Assembly: GCA_019915015.1 (NCBI GenBank)
Contig: JAHBBC010000010.1
Coordinates: 248,001-312,000, forward strand
Source of the DNA: Auriscalpium vulgare
Taxonomy: Eukaryota; Basidiomycota; Agaricomycetes; Russulales; Auriscalpiaceae
DNA: 64,000 nucleotides
Direction of reading: 5' to 3'
Shown: piece after piece, positions 1 to 10,786 of the stretch
Layout: every line of letters begins with the position of its first letter
Numbering within the stretch: position 1 is the stretch's first letter
Notes under the pieces: model-generated
What the model saw: only the letters and a program-made list of their open reading frames with translations
The model's database searches: none
Told to the model about the DNA's origin: nothing
Made by a program: the position numbers and the translations under genes

Positions 1-925
1 TAGTCTCGTCCTCTCTTCCTTTACCCTTATTTCCCTGTCCCGAGGCTTCCTCGGGCTCATCTCGTATACGAGGTGGGGTTATAAGAGTATTCTGTCGAGG
101 AGAGGGCGCTAGAGTTCTTGGAGGCGGCTGCGATTCGGCCGCTATGACTTCATCGAGGAAATTGTCTGGGAGAGGCCAGACTTCGTGAGGTAGAGCTTGT
201 GCGTTTGTCCGTAGTAAATCCATGATGAATTGATCCATACGCTCTCTCAGAGCAGGCCGCTGTAAATACTCTTTGAGAACGTTAAGAGTACTTAGTCCGT
301 GGAGTCGCACTGTCTCGGATTGCGTGGTTGTGGCTGGCGAAGCGATTCTGACCGACCCTACTATTTCCTCTCTAGCTTTCTCCAAGTGTTTGACAGCTAA
401 GGAAAGCCGGTGTACGAGGATTTCCCAGGCTAAGTCGAGCTCGTTCAATGTACGGGATCCTCGCAGCGCAACAATTAGATGATTGTTATAGTCAATGACA
501 AAGCTCGACCTTGGGGGATCCAGGAGCGCATAGAGTTGTGAAATTAAATCCTGAAGCTCTGCGGCTACTCCAATAGCAGGCCACAACGCATGAGATTTCA
601 ACGAATATTGCTCCGATCCTACGGGTAATAGAGGTCCATCTCGTAGAATATATCGTTGTGACAGCGGAGCACTGATCAAAGCCTCCACTCGTGCTTCTAA
701 AGATGGTTCGTAGTCGTCGGGAGAAGTGCGAAATTTCGCGTAAATGCTGTCCGCAATTTCCGCACGAGACGCATTGTCCAAAGTAATGTCTTCCTCTGAC
801 TGAGGGGCTGCTGGCAAATGTCGCGACTGGGCTTTCACTTCTCCAGCGCGCCTGGGAGTGAAAGAATAATCCAATGTAGCCGCTCTGGAGGGGGTCTGTA
901 AATGACTTGGGCTAGGCGGCGGCAT
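1..925 (-). CDS. Chromovirus Gy-IV' gag N-terminus (partial)
   Basis: An open frame of 308 codons starts at the ATG at 925 and runs off the left edge of the window without a stop. It begins about 70 bp downstream (minus sense) of an LTR, where gag of a Ty3/gypsy element is expected. The product is rich in Pro and Ser at its N-terminus, then contains a helical-looking Leu/Glu-rich middle and a Pro/Arg-rich end; no zinc knuckle is reached. The LTR is of the same family as the one at 54124-54723, whose element has a zinc-knuckle gag and a chromodomain integrase. The N-terminus of that second copy lies beyond the right edge, so this piece complements it. The gag assignment rests on position rather than on a motif. 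Confidence 0.75.
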   Translation of the reverse strand, partial: MPPPSPSHLQTPSRAATLDYSFTPRRAGEVKAQSRHLPAAPQSEEDITLDNASRAEIADSIYAKFRTSPDDYEPSLEARVEALISAPLSQRYILRDGPLLPVGSEQYSLKSHALWPAIGVAAELQDLISQLYALLDPPRSSFVIDYNNHLIVALRGSRTLNELDLAWEILVHRLSLAVKHLEKAREEIVGSVRIASPATTTQSETVRLHGLSTLNVLKEYLQRPALRERMDQFIMDLLRTNAQALPHEVWPLPDNFLDEVIAAESQPPPRTLAPSPRQNTLITPPRIRDEPEEASGQGNKGKGREDET

Positions 926-997
926 ACTGTTCCCGACTTGCGAAGAAAGTTCCTCAGGACCGGTCTTCGTGTCCTACGTTCCGGATGTGTCCACCTT

Positions 998-1610
998 TGA
1001 GACGCCTCTGATAGGTGAGTCTCGAGATTCGGGCGTAGGACGGGCGAGAGACGAGCCCAGGGAGGAACCAAAGGTGTGTTGTCCTGTCGGTACGGGGCTT
1101 CCCCGTGTTGACAGACCTCCTCCGTAGCACGGAAGGAGTGGAGGGCGAGGAGATGTGATCACGCCCGTAGGCGCAAGGCCCGAGCGGGAGCTCAGTCGTT
1201 AGGAGGCTTCCTCCTGGTGACTGGCTCGAGAGAGAGAAGGGCGAGGCGCCGACGGCCCAAGTGCGTCGCGCGTGTGTGGTTCTGTGGGCGCGCTGTTGGC
1301 GCTCGAGAAGCCTCACGCGCTCGTGACTCGTCGCGTCGTCGCGTCGTCGATTCTCGTAGTCGACTGGCAACTACTTTGCTTGAGGGAGACTTGAAGAGAA
1401 TTGAGGAGGGCGAAGAGACGAGAAAAAGAGAAGGAAAAAGAAACACGTTGTATTGATGATGCACGATGCTGTCAGTACACGACTTATATACTTACAGACA
1501 TCTTGAAACTCCGACTAATCTAATCTATTGTACAGTAATCTAATAGCGTCCTGCGTCGAGACTGATGACCTTCTGCCCGCGTTACCTCCGGGCCTCTTTC
1601 TCCCGTCACA
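998..1610 (-). repeat. 5' LTR of Gy-IV' chromovirus
   Basis: On the minus strand it begins TGTGACGG and ends GTCTCA, so it has TG..CA ends. It is clearly similar along its length to the LTR at 54124-54723; both share the block beginning TGAGAC(G/A)CCTCTGATAGG on the plus strand. The putative primer-binding region immediately inside (minus sense, just below 998) contains TGGACACATCCGG. The outer flank is the 3' side of gene G1. Confidence 0.85.
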
Positions 1611-1718
1611 ATGAGTCGCCCACGCAGCGAAACGCGACGATCTTTGCTATGAGACATCAGGGGCCACAGTTCTGTGCGATTCATGGCGGCCGGAGAGACC
1701 ATTTACAGAAGGGGTACA

Positions 1719-2946
1719 CTACTCGCGACTGCTCGCGATGTCGCTATCACTATCGCTGCGGTAATCCACTATCGCGCCGACATCGCCGACCACCACACGC
1801 TCCATCACAGCGACATTATCCCCGACACCCCCGGCGTCCACGGGATCGCCCTGCATCTGCTCGTCGGAATCGACACCGCCGGCATCGTCGTCAACCAAGC
1901 CGACACCCTCACCGGCGGGCAAGGCGGGGAGCCCCGACAATACACGATGGCGCACAAAGGTCACCAAGAGGTTGTTCGTGTAAAGGTCGGGCTCGGTCGG
2001 GGCGGCTGGGAAATGGCGCAGAACGTATGCCGCAGTCACTGCGTACTCCAGGAAGAGTCGGGTTGCGTGCTCGAGGGAGAGGCAGGGGTCGCGAACGATG
2101 GCTAACAGGTAGGGAGCGTCGGCCCAAAGGGCTTGCAGATTGGCGACGTTCTCCGTAGCCCCAGCGAGCTCCTCGACGGTCTCGCGGTACACGGCCTCGA
2201 AACGAGCTAAAAGACGCGCACCCAGTCCGCCGAGGTTGCGACCGTACTGCGTGGGGGGCGAAATGGGCCAAGCGGTCGACTCGCGGGCGACGTAGTCGGG
2301 AAGGAAAGCGGTCCCACCACGCGAGTGGCGAATGGAGAGCGCGGAACATTCCAAGGCCTCTCGGAGGACGTACGCGACCCACGTCTGGTTGCCCAGGGGA
2401 CGGTCATCGGGGATGGCGGCATGGAAAATGGCGAGCTCGCGCAAGTACGACGCGACCGAGCACCCGCGTTTGCGAAACACGACCCAAAAGTTCTCCTCAA
2501 CCAGCGTCGCGGTCAGCCGAACCTTGGGGGCGTCAAGTAGGTCGACCCGATCAACAACGGAGGTCCACGGGTGCAGCTCGGTCGTAGGGAGCGGGGCGGG
2601 ACGAAGAAAGCGCCCCGCCCACGAGCGGAAGCGATCCTCGACCTCGGGTACGAGGAGGATGGCGTTCTCGAGTATCGGCATGAGGATGCGCTCGGCGAGG
2701 GGGATGATCAGCCTGGGGTCGGAATCGGTGATGGATTCCTACAGCCGATGGGAGCGGACGGTTAGCGCGACGACGGGGCGGAAAAGAGGGGAACCGTACG
2801 ATGACAGCCAACACCTCCTGTGCCCAACGCTCGCGCGATTCGATCGCTTCGGCGGCTGCTGCGAGCGGGAAGTCCGCGCTGGGGGCCCGACCCAGGTGGT
2901 ACAGCAAGAGAGTACCGCGACGGTACGTGTGGGGAGACCAGGTCAT
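1719..2946 (-). CDS. G1, uncharacterised gypsy-flanking gene (two exons)
   Basis: Exon 1 is 2946-2800 (49 codons) and exon 2 is 2738-1719 (339 codons plus stop). The 61-bp intron has a GTACGG donor, a CTAAC branch-like site and a TAG acceptor. The 388-residue product has no domain I recognise: it is mostly helical-looking, with many Ala, Leu and Arg, and ends in an acidic Asp/Ser tail. It is a paralogue of G3 (45303-46551) and G2 (33338-45020): same length class, same first-exon size, phase-0 intron at the same place, and similar residues around it (a Trp-Ala-x-x-Val block before the intron, a Ser-Ile block after). The start codon lies about 135 bp from the polypurine tract of a gypsy element read on the other strand. 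A GATAAAGG sequence upstream could be its TATA region. It may be cargo of that element or a host gene; the sequence does not decide. Confidence 0.7.
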
Positions 2947-3057
2947 GATGGTGTGTGGGGGGGGGTTGGTTGGTCGGGCGGGCGGTGCGACGCTACCTGA
3001 CGACTCATCGAGACGGCGCGAGGGAGCCTTTATCAGGAGGGGCCATCCGGGGATTCG

Positions 3058-3095
3058 CCGACTGAGGGCAGTCGGTAGCTCAGTTGGGGGGAGGA
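3058..3095 (+). promoter_or_regulatory. Gypsy hairpin plus polypurine tract
   Basis: A stem of CCGACTG with CAGTCGG and loop AGGG is followed six bases later by CAGTTGGGGGGAGGA, directly abutting the LTR start TGATGGG. The same arrangement recurs at 30335, 43285 and 46641 with different stem bases. The purine run fits the plus-strand primer of reverse transcription; the role of the hairpin is unknown. Confidence 0.75.
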
Positions 3096-3953
3096 TGATG
3101 GGACCCGCAGCGCTACAGGCACCGAAACGGACCAATCACACCGCTACACCAAGACACACACCCCCGAGACGCCCCACAGGCGTCGCGGCACCGGCACGAC
3201 CACGGGACAGCACAAAGCGAGCGAGCGTCTGGGGAGGAGACGGAGAGCCGAGGTAGGGAGTCGGAACGGTCGGGCGCGGAACTTGGTAGGACGCGTAGGA
3301 GCGCAGACGCGTGGGAAGAGCTGACGAAGCAGCGGTATATAGACGCGATTCGACTTGTTGTAGGGACACTTTTGGACCTTGGGCCTACACCCGAGACTAC
3401 ACCTTTCATTCCTGCTTCACAGAGAGCATCGCACGACGCGACACAGCCAGACCACTGGGCCGACACGATGCCTTAAACCAGGAAGCCGTAGCGACATCCG
3501 GGTCGCGCCACCTTTGCGATACCACGGGCTACGCTGCCCCGACTCAACCACAGACTGGAGTGATACAGTGTGGTAGGTTTTATGACTGACGTTTATATTC
3601 CAGGATAGCGACTCGGACGGTACGAGCGCGGGGACACAGGTCGGACGGTCGGACGGCAAGGGCGACTCCGCAACTAGGACGGACCGGCGGCGACAGACGG
3701 GAGGGTCGCACCGAATAGTGTGGGAAGAGACGCAACGTGCGACGGTCGGACGGGAGCGGAGAGAGAGAGAGAGAGGGGGAGAGGGCCGCAGGACGAGGGC
3801 AGGACCCGCGGGGTCCTGGGTGGTTTGTTCGGGGCACGGTCGCGATCTTGGGTTTCTTCCTCCGACCCACTACCTCTTGGGCCAGCGGTTGGCTGCTCGC
3901 TCCCTCCATTTCTATCGACGTTCCCGGGGCCTCCCCCAGGGTTCACCTCATCA
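3096..3953 (+). repeat. 3' LTR of a Gy-III family gypsy element
   Basis: It begins TGATGGGACC and ends CTCATCA. It is similar to the LTR at 50344-51178, which precedes a gag gene. A polypurine tract abuts its left end, so it is the 3' LTR. The base after it lies inside an intron of the truncated KDZ g ene, so insertion of this element removed the rest of that gene. The internal region of the element, if present, would extend left through G1, and is interrupted by Gy-IV' at 1610. Confidence 0.8.
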
Positions 3954-5376
3954 ACGTCGACGTCTACGATATGTGAGATACTTCGTCAATTGTAGACGGT
4001 TGCATACGTACCTCTTTGCTGCTATCCGGGTCGTTGTCCATGATCTTGAGGTGATTCGCACACTCAACATCATCAACATAATAACCACCGCCCCTCGTGA
4101 ACGCGACGTCATCAAGATCCATCTTCTTCATGTGTTGATGGAGCTGAAAGTTCCCGTCTTTTGCATAAAACAGTGCATGGATGTATCTGCACGCGGCGTC
4201 AGCAGACAGCGAACTCTGATATATTTGAGTGTACTCAACTGGTCTTTTGCTGGTACGTCTTTCCAACCGGGGTCCATGTTCTTCCCAGGTTGAGGACAGG
4301 CAGGACATAGGACGACGAGACTTCCGGCGGCGTATCGATCCTGTACACTCGCTCCAAACTGCTTGAGCGTCTGGATGAACATGAATTGTCGTTGGCTTGT
4401 GAGAAGCTGCCTATATCGATCCTGCGAGGATCAGCATGGGCGACAGTCATGATGAGCGCAAGATAAACTCACCGGTACGTCGTCACGAAAAGCGTTGTTT
4501 GTCATGCGCAGCTTGACACGGTTGTAGTCCATCACATTCACCTTGGCCTGGAGGGAGAACTGATTGTACTCCCGTGCTGAGTGGAAAGTTGTCGCCGTTC
4601 GGGGGTTCTTATATGACGCGGGCCAGAGCCCTGCGTTTGCCAGCTGCAGTGGGACATCGACAGGATTATACTTGTCGGGTGGAAAGCAGCCGCAGAACTG
4701 GACATTGCAAGTGTGAATGCCGTTGACATGGGTCACTGTCATCGAAACAGGTTCCTTGGCGAAGGGACAGGTGTCGCCCCCATGTCCAAGGCGGATGACG
4801 AGGCCTAGCTCTTGAAGTCCTCTGCGCTTGAAGTACGTGCCGACCCATTCCTCCACTTGGTGAAACGGGTTATCGAGGTGAATTTTGACGGCGCAGTCTC
4901 TGCAGAGCATTCGACGATAGAAGCAGTCACGACAACGGATGTCAGCTGCGGTGCTCGAGCAGCCAGCGGCGGAGCAAGGGCGGCCAAGGTCATCTGCAGC
5001 CTCGTAGCCTAAGATGGCCTCCAACATTTTTGGGGCCCACTCAGTACGCCATTCGCTGTTGACAGTGTGCGTTGGCTACCAGGTCTCGTTAGAACACCGA
5101 GGCATCAGAAATGTAATCCACACTCACAATATATCTGCTTGTTGACGCAGGAGCCATTTCTTCCTCCTCAGCCGCCCTCTCCATCTCACTCTCTTCCTCG
5201 ATTGTCGGCAGATACGAGATGGTTGGCTTTTCGGGCCTGGCAGCGAGGGCGCGGATGCCAAGGGGAACCTGTCGCTTGTCAACATCACCGTTGCGACGTC
5301 GGTGAACTAATTTGATGGTTTCGTCCAGTACGGCTGCACGCGACGGCTCGTATTTGCGCTTTTTTGCAGGGGCCAT
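3954..5376 (-). pseudogene. KDZ transposase with CxC2-type cysteine cluster, 3' truncated
   Basis: Exons are 5376-5128, 5075-4473, 4421-4240 and 4186-4012; all junctions keep frame with GT..AG introns of about 50 bp. The first exon encodes a basic, Lys/Arg-rich start. The second carries the dense Cys/His cluster typical of KDZ-associated CxC2 regions (several C-x2-C pairs, then a HVNGIH block and a Q-F-C-G-C). The third has CPACPQPG. The fourth has DGNFQL, matching the first catalytic Asp region of KDZ transposases. A GTACGT donor at 4011 opens another intron that is cut at 3954 by the gypsy LTR, so the remaining catalytic domain is lost. These transposases move cut-and-paste elements common in mushrooms. 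The truncation makes this copy non-functional. Confidence 0.85.
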
Positions 5377-5775
5377 CCCAATACTGCAGCAGCAAGGACA
5401 GAGTGAGAGAATAATGTCAGTGTTGAGGGTACTGACGGTCCAAGCAAGCACATGTGCGCCAGACCGGCCACACTGGCAGGAACAATGGAAAACGGATAAT
5501 TGTAAGCAGATTTATGATACGAAGTCCAACTACAATTTCGGGGATAGGCTACCTGACAAGTGTGAACTGGATGTACGTGTCATATAGTACAAAGATAAAA
5601 TTGCCATTAGGAGGGGAGCAGACAAGAGCAAGCACATACAGGACAGCATGACCACATGAGCAAGGAGGATCGTCAATGTAGCGTAGGCAAACTGGGCGCA
5701 CTAGGCGGTTATCGGGCGCGACGAGAACATGACCCCCTCCACGCCTGCGGAAATCGGGCTGCACACGACCGCAGC

Positions 5776-6677
5776 TCATAAGATGACAACCTCCTCGCCT
5801 TGCGCAGAGTCGAGCGGGGTCGACGGGAGGATACGTGGGACTTCAACACGGAATGCGAGGGAGGTCTCGGGGGTGTCAGGCGGCGAGGCCGGCGAGGGGT
5901 ACGTGATCGTCAGGCTCGGGATCAGGATGGGCGCGGCCCCGGGCGACGCGCGGTGCCCGAACGACGGGACGCTCGACGCCGTGCTGGCGCCGGGGTGTGC
6001 GAACGGCGAAGGCGCAGGCGTCGGGAGGGAGATGGGAGAGTACGGGCCCGGGCCGGCGAAGTCGCGGCGCACCTGGATCTCAAAGTCGTGCAGGGTGGTG
6101 GGGTCAACATTGAGCTACCACTCGAGATAGCTGCACATCTCGCGCTCCATCTGGTTGATTTCGCGCAGTGCGAACATGCCCTGCCCGACAATACACCAGC
6201 TCTTGTTGCTGTATGTGTCGTCGCAGATGATCTTGGATGCGATCATGAACGCGGAGATGAACAGTTGATGGCCTGAGGAGCCCTTCGCGGCGGGGAACCG
6301 AGCCTTCAGTCGCTGGAGGAGGTAGAGGGCGGCGAAGGTAACGGAAGCGTGCAGCCGGGTGCGGTGCAGCGCATACGCAATAAAGTGCTCCAGCCGCGGG
6401 TTGGGCGCGTTGGTAGGGGGCGCGGGGAGGGGAGGGAGGTCGGGACAGGCGAAGAGGTGCGAGACGAATCTAGCACAGAGCTTCGCTGTCGGCTCATGGC
6501 CGTGGTATGGATGGCTCGCCGACTGAAGCGAAGATAAATATAGATAGAACAAAGGAGGGTGCAGGGGATGCGCACCAGAGGGGCCGCGCCGTGTGCGGAC
6601 GGGCGAGATATCTTGTGGGCCTTGCGGAAGGCGGGGGAAGGATGCCGAGCGACGGGAGGACCGGAGATGGTGGCCAT
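5776..6677 (-). pseudogene. Pcl-type cyclin with in-frame stop
   Basis: Exon 1 is 6677-6576 (34 codons) and exon 2 is 6522-5776, with a 53-bp GT..AG intron. The cyclin box is easily recognised: an N-terminal Pro-Tyr-His-Gly-His block, ARFVSHLFACP, a VTFAALYLLQRL helix, an LFISAFMIASKIICDD block and an EINQMEREMCSYLEW block. Such cyclins partner with Pho85-type CDKs in fungi. Directly after LEW is a TAG (6117-6115) where relatives have Gln, and the same frame continues for 112 more codons through a Pro/Ser-rich tail to a second stop at 5776. The stop therefore removes the end of the cyclin fold and the tail, and fits a CAG to TAG change. It could instead be a recently damaged allele or a sequencing error. 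Confidence 0.8.
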
Positions 6678-6726
6678 GGGGGACGGGGGCTGGTATGGGG
6701 CGGGGAGGGAGGGATGAACTCATACG

Positions 6727-8103
6727 GATCGCATGAGGTTGGCGCGCTATGAACAAAAATAGTGAGCAAGCGCAGAGTATCGCTACAAAGTTGGACGTAC
6801 CGTGAACACATCTTGCGACACGCGGTCCAAGGTTGGAGACAGAGACTATCGGAGGAAGCAGAGAGACGTGGGGGAACACCCGCAGCTCACTCGGAGTAGA
6901 CGGCACGTCAAACTCTTCACGGGCTGTGTGCGCTGCAGTGCGGAGGGGATAGGACAATGTAGGAGTAGACGGCACGTCGGACTCTCTGCTGGTGGGGAAG
7001 GAGGAGGGTGTGGGTGTCTCAGCCGACGGCGACTGGTGCTGTAAAATAACAATCAGTGAGAAAAATCGCAGAAGATGAGAAGAAAAAACACACCGAAGGA
7101 GCCGGGGTGTGTTGCGGACTTTCCGGGAGGGGCAGAGACAGAGCTGAGGGTGAGAGCAAAGTGGGGACACGCGCACGAGGCTGCCTTCGCTCACGGAGAC
7201 CCGGAGGTTGGAGACGCCGAGCAGCTCGCACGGTAGGGAATAAAGCAGGGCGGCGGGGGGTAGCACGTACAGCACGCTCGGAGTAGACGGCACGTCCGAC
7301 TCTCTGCGCGTTGCACACACTAGGGGTGGGGGTGGGGATGGGGAAGGGCGGTGGAGATAGGTGACGTGTCGACGAGTTCGACTTCACCGGGACGTGCGGC
7401 TAGAGTTCACACTCCGACTTGCAGCTATACACTTAGAGTTCCGGCAACAGTTTGCCGGTCGCAGTCTGAACTCTAACCCCACGTCCCGGTGAAGTCAAAC
7501 TCGTCGACACATCACCTATCTCCACCGCCCTTCCCCACCCCCACCCCCACCCCTAGTGTGTGCAACGCGCAGAGAGTCGGACGTGCCGTCTACTCCGAGC
7601 GTGCTGTACGTGCTACCCCCCACCGCCCTGCTTTATTCCCTACCGTGCGAGCTGCTCGGCGTCTCCAACCTCCGGGTCTCCGTGAGCGAAGGCAGCCTCG
7701 TGCGCGTGTCCCCACTTTGCTCTCACCCTCAGCTCTGTCTCTGCCCCTCCCGGAAAGTCCGCAACACACCCCGGCTGCTCTGGTGTGTTTTTTCTTCTCA
7801 TCTTCTGCGATTTTTCTCACTGATTGTTATTTTACAGCGACGGGCGTTGCTCGCTAGGACTTCAACACCCTCCACATACCGCTTCGTGCAGCGCACACAG
7901 CCCGCAAAGAGTTAGACGTGCCGTCCACTCTGAGCTACCTGCGTGTGCTCCCCCTCGTCTTTCTTCTCCCTTCGATCGTGCTGTGCTGCTCCGTGTCTCC
8001 AATCTTGGGCCGCGCGCGCTCGAAATTTGATCACGGTACGTCTACCTTCGTTGTGAGACTATGCGCTAGCTCAACCGTTTCCTTCATAGCCCGCCAACCA
8101 CTT
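6727..8103. repeat. Long two-tier inverted repeat
   Basis: Inner arms at about 7043-7440 and 7440-7840 are near-identical reverse complements around a short centre near 7440. Outer arms at about 6727-6950 and 7880-8103 are also reverse complements but visibly more diverged. A motif of about 25 bp containing GACGTGCCGTCTACTCC (or its complement) occurs five times, three on the left arm and two on the right. The reading frames inside are mirror images of each other and are not credible genes. It lies between the cyclin relic and the gene at 8426. It could be a foldback element or a local inverted duplication. Confidence 0.85.
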
Positions 8104-8425
8104 CCGATATCTGCGGTTTTTCCATCCTGCGTAGGCGCCTCCAACGCCAGACGGCATTCTACACGCGTGCTCATCGTCTTTCTCGTTCCTGGTCCTCTGG
8201 CTTTCAAAACGCCGGTGTACGACTGAATAGCTCACGTGAGTCATTAAGGATGTGTTGCCCTCGATGATCGCGATGACTGAATCCTTCCGCAGCCGAGCCT
8301 TGTCGGCCACGCGCAACAGCGGTGTCCTTAACGTGGGGATTGCATATGTGAGTGTCAACCTGCCGTGACATTATGTGCCCTGCTAACTAGGGAGTCTTTT
8401 CAGATCCTAGGTCAACCGTGCACAG

Positions 8426-10461
8426 ATGGCGCCCTTCCCGTTCCCGCTAGCATTCTGGACGTCAACTGACGAGGCGGATTCCATCGTCATCGCCGCCAAC
8501 ACATCTTTCATCCCTTCTTCCTTTCCTCTCGACCCACCACAATCTGTACATGTTCAGGCGGACGGCATGTGGGGCATGTATGAATGGACTCGCCTTCCAC
8601 AATATTATGACGTTTCGGCTCCATACCTTGCCTACATAAATGTGCCTCACCATGGAACGAATGACATCCTCACCGATTCTGTTGACAAAACCATGTGGAC
8701 GTCAATTGAGAAAGATGGCAAGCACGTCCACACGATGTCGGACAGTGTGCGGGAGCCGCTGCACACGAGGCTTAACAACGCATGGAAGGTCACGACCGCT
8801 ATCTTCCCGCAGGCCCGCAATCACAAATCGGTTAGCCATGTCACAATTCCTGAGGAGGCGTTGCGTCGTGCACGCGACGGCTACTATCGCCTCGCAGATG
8901 GAGTGTATGCCTGGGACGACTTCGTCGATTTCTTCCGTGCTACACAACGTGGACTCTTGGAAGTTTTCGCATTTCGTGACTGGTGGGAGGATATCAAGAA
9001 CGACATCCTGAAGCCTGGATCTCCTCCACCCATTCGCCCGGCCACTCGGGGTTCGATTGTCGACACGATTGCGCGGTTTCATGACTACCACCGGATGAAT
9101 GTTGCCGTATATATGGTTGTTCACACGGGAGATTGGACACTCCCAATATCTCGTCGACTTCCACCAACCCCTCTGAAGGAACGGGGACGCCTCACCGGAC
9201 CGCGCTCGCTCAACGAAAAGCACACCAAGCCACTATGGTTCTATCCACCCCTTGTCAAGCACTCTCGGTCTTTCGAGCCGGCAGCTAGAGGCCATTGTCC
9301 GAGGGAGGACACCCTCAACCCATCAAATGAATATCAAGTGTCGTTAGGATCTGTGAAGGGTCCTAAGCAGAAGCGGGGGCGCGGTGCGTTTTCCTCTTCG
9401 TAATTACGGGTTCTGTTGCTCATGGAGAATTTGCAGTAACACAGAATCGCGACAAACTACTGAACATGAAGGAGATCCGACGATTTTCAGACATTGTCGA
9501 CAGTCCAGCCTACTTCCCCCCCATTTCCATGTTGTACTTCACCGCGCAATGGACAAACCCTCCGAGCTTGTTGCGAAATGACGAGTCCGTGACCCGCCAG
9601 CGCCGTATGTTTTCACACCCACCGTACTATCTCTTTTGGGGCGCTCAGACGGCAGAGAAGCAAGCTCTGTACTTCGCGCGCTACGTCCAGCTCTTTCCCT
9701 ATATCCGCGATCGTCATCTCCACGTCACCGACGGTGGGCCGCGGGGGCTCAACGGCCTGGACACGCAAGACTGGCGAGAGATTTTGGGCGACACGTACTG
9801 GAAAAAGTGCTGGCCATTACCTAGTGTAGGAAAGACATACGACCCTGCTGTGTTCTATCAGTATGGCGGTCGCCTTCTCTTCGGTCAGGAAATCCACAGG
9901 CAGATCATAGCAGGCGATCTGAATCCCGTTCAGCCATTGTCATGCGGGTGCCCCGTAACACCGGACCTCTTCGGGAACCATCAGCTGCGCTATTCAGTCA
10001 TTGCCATGTCACTTCGCTGCTCTATTGCTGATGAGCTGCATGCATTGGAGTCCACGCATTGCGCCACACCCGGCTTTCTCAGGGAGGGCTCCTTCGACGA
10101 CCTCGTCTCTCGTTTCCTTTGGCCACACGGTCCCGACGGGCTTCATGCCTGGGAAATAGGCAGGCCGGATGATCGCAAAGGATGGTTAGCCACAGTCAGG
10201 GAGATCATCAGTCTGTACCCCGTGTTTGACAGCTATCCGTGGATGGGTTACACAGCTGCAGAGATACGTGCCCTCAATTTCCAGGGGCTTTCGCGAGAGG
10301 TCTACGTTGCGGTTGAGAGCCAGCTGCTAACGTGCTATGTCCGAGCGTTCATGGTCACATTTGGCTGGTATCCTTCACCGTGGACCCCGCGCCCCAGTTT
10401 CACCGAGTGGATGTGTCCCAAGCACTTGGGAGAGATGGACTCGTCGTTCACTGATGTCTAA
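8426..10461 (+). CDS. Uncharacterised Trp-rich protein (two exons)
   Basis: Exon 1 is 8426-9383 and exon 2 is 9437-10461, separated by a 53-bp intron (GTGCGT..TTGCAG). Together they give 1983 nt, 660 residues. An ATG follows a pyrimidine-rich stretch ending CACAG. The product is rich in aromatic residues, especially Trp, Tyr and Phe, with motifs such as YEWTRLPQYY, FRDWWEDI and WTPRPSFTEW. I see no signal peptide, membrane segment or catalytic motif I can name. It lies beside the KDZ relic and upstream of two other unknown spliced genes on the same strand, a typical setting for accessory genes of mushroom transposons. Function unknown. Confidence 0.75.
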
Positions 10462-10786
10462 TTCTGTATCTGTACTTAGCATGTTTTGAGCTATTATCAT
10501 TGTTTTGACTCTGCACTGATTCACTGATTCTGTGCACAACAGCGAACACCACTAACAGCGAACACCACCATAGCAGTAAGTCCGCAGGCTAACAATGGCG
10601 ACCGATCTAGCCGAAGACGGCCACACTCCCCCCGTCACAGGTGCCGTCGGCATATTTTGTTTGTATGTGTATTTACTGACTGTCTTTTGTCCCAAGACTC
10701 GAACCTGGACACAACTTGGACCTTCCTTTACTCTTCACTCGCAGATTCGACATCCTTTTCCACCTCTCACTCACCGTCCACTCATT
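10462..10786. other. Intergenic, probable promoter region
   Basis: No gene is seen. A 16-bp near-perfect tandem copy (ACAGCGAACACCACTA twice) lies near 10540-10572, and the last 100 bp are pyrimidine-rich, consistent with a fungal promoter for the gene at 10787. Confidence 0.5.

Noticed and set aside
6800..7915. Several open frames of 68-122 codons within the inverted repeat
   Set aside because: The same peptides appear mirror-wise on both arms and strands; no start context or splice logic supports genes.
8071..8358. Minus-strand open frame of 95 codons
   Set aside because: It overlaps the outer arm of the inverted repeat and has no recognisable motif, promoter or conserved splicing.
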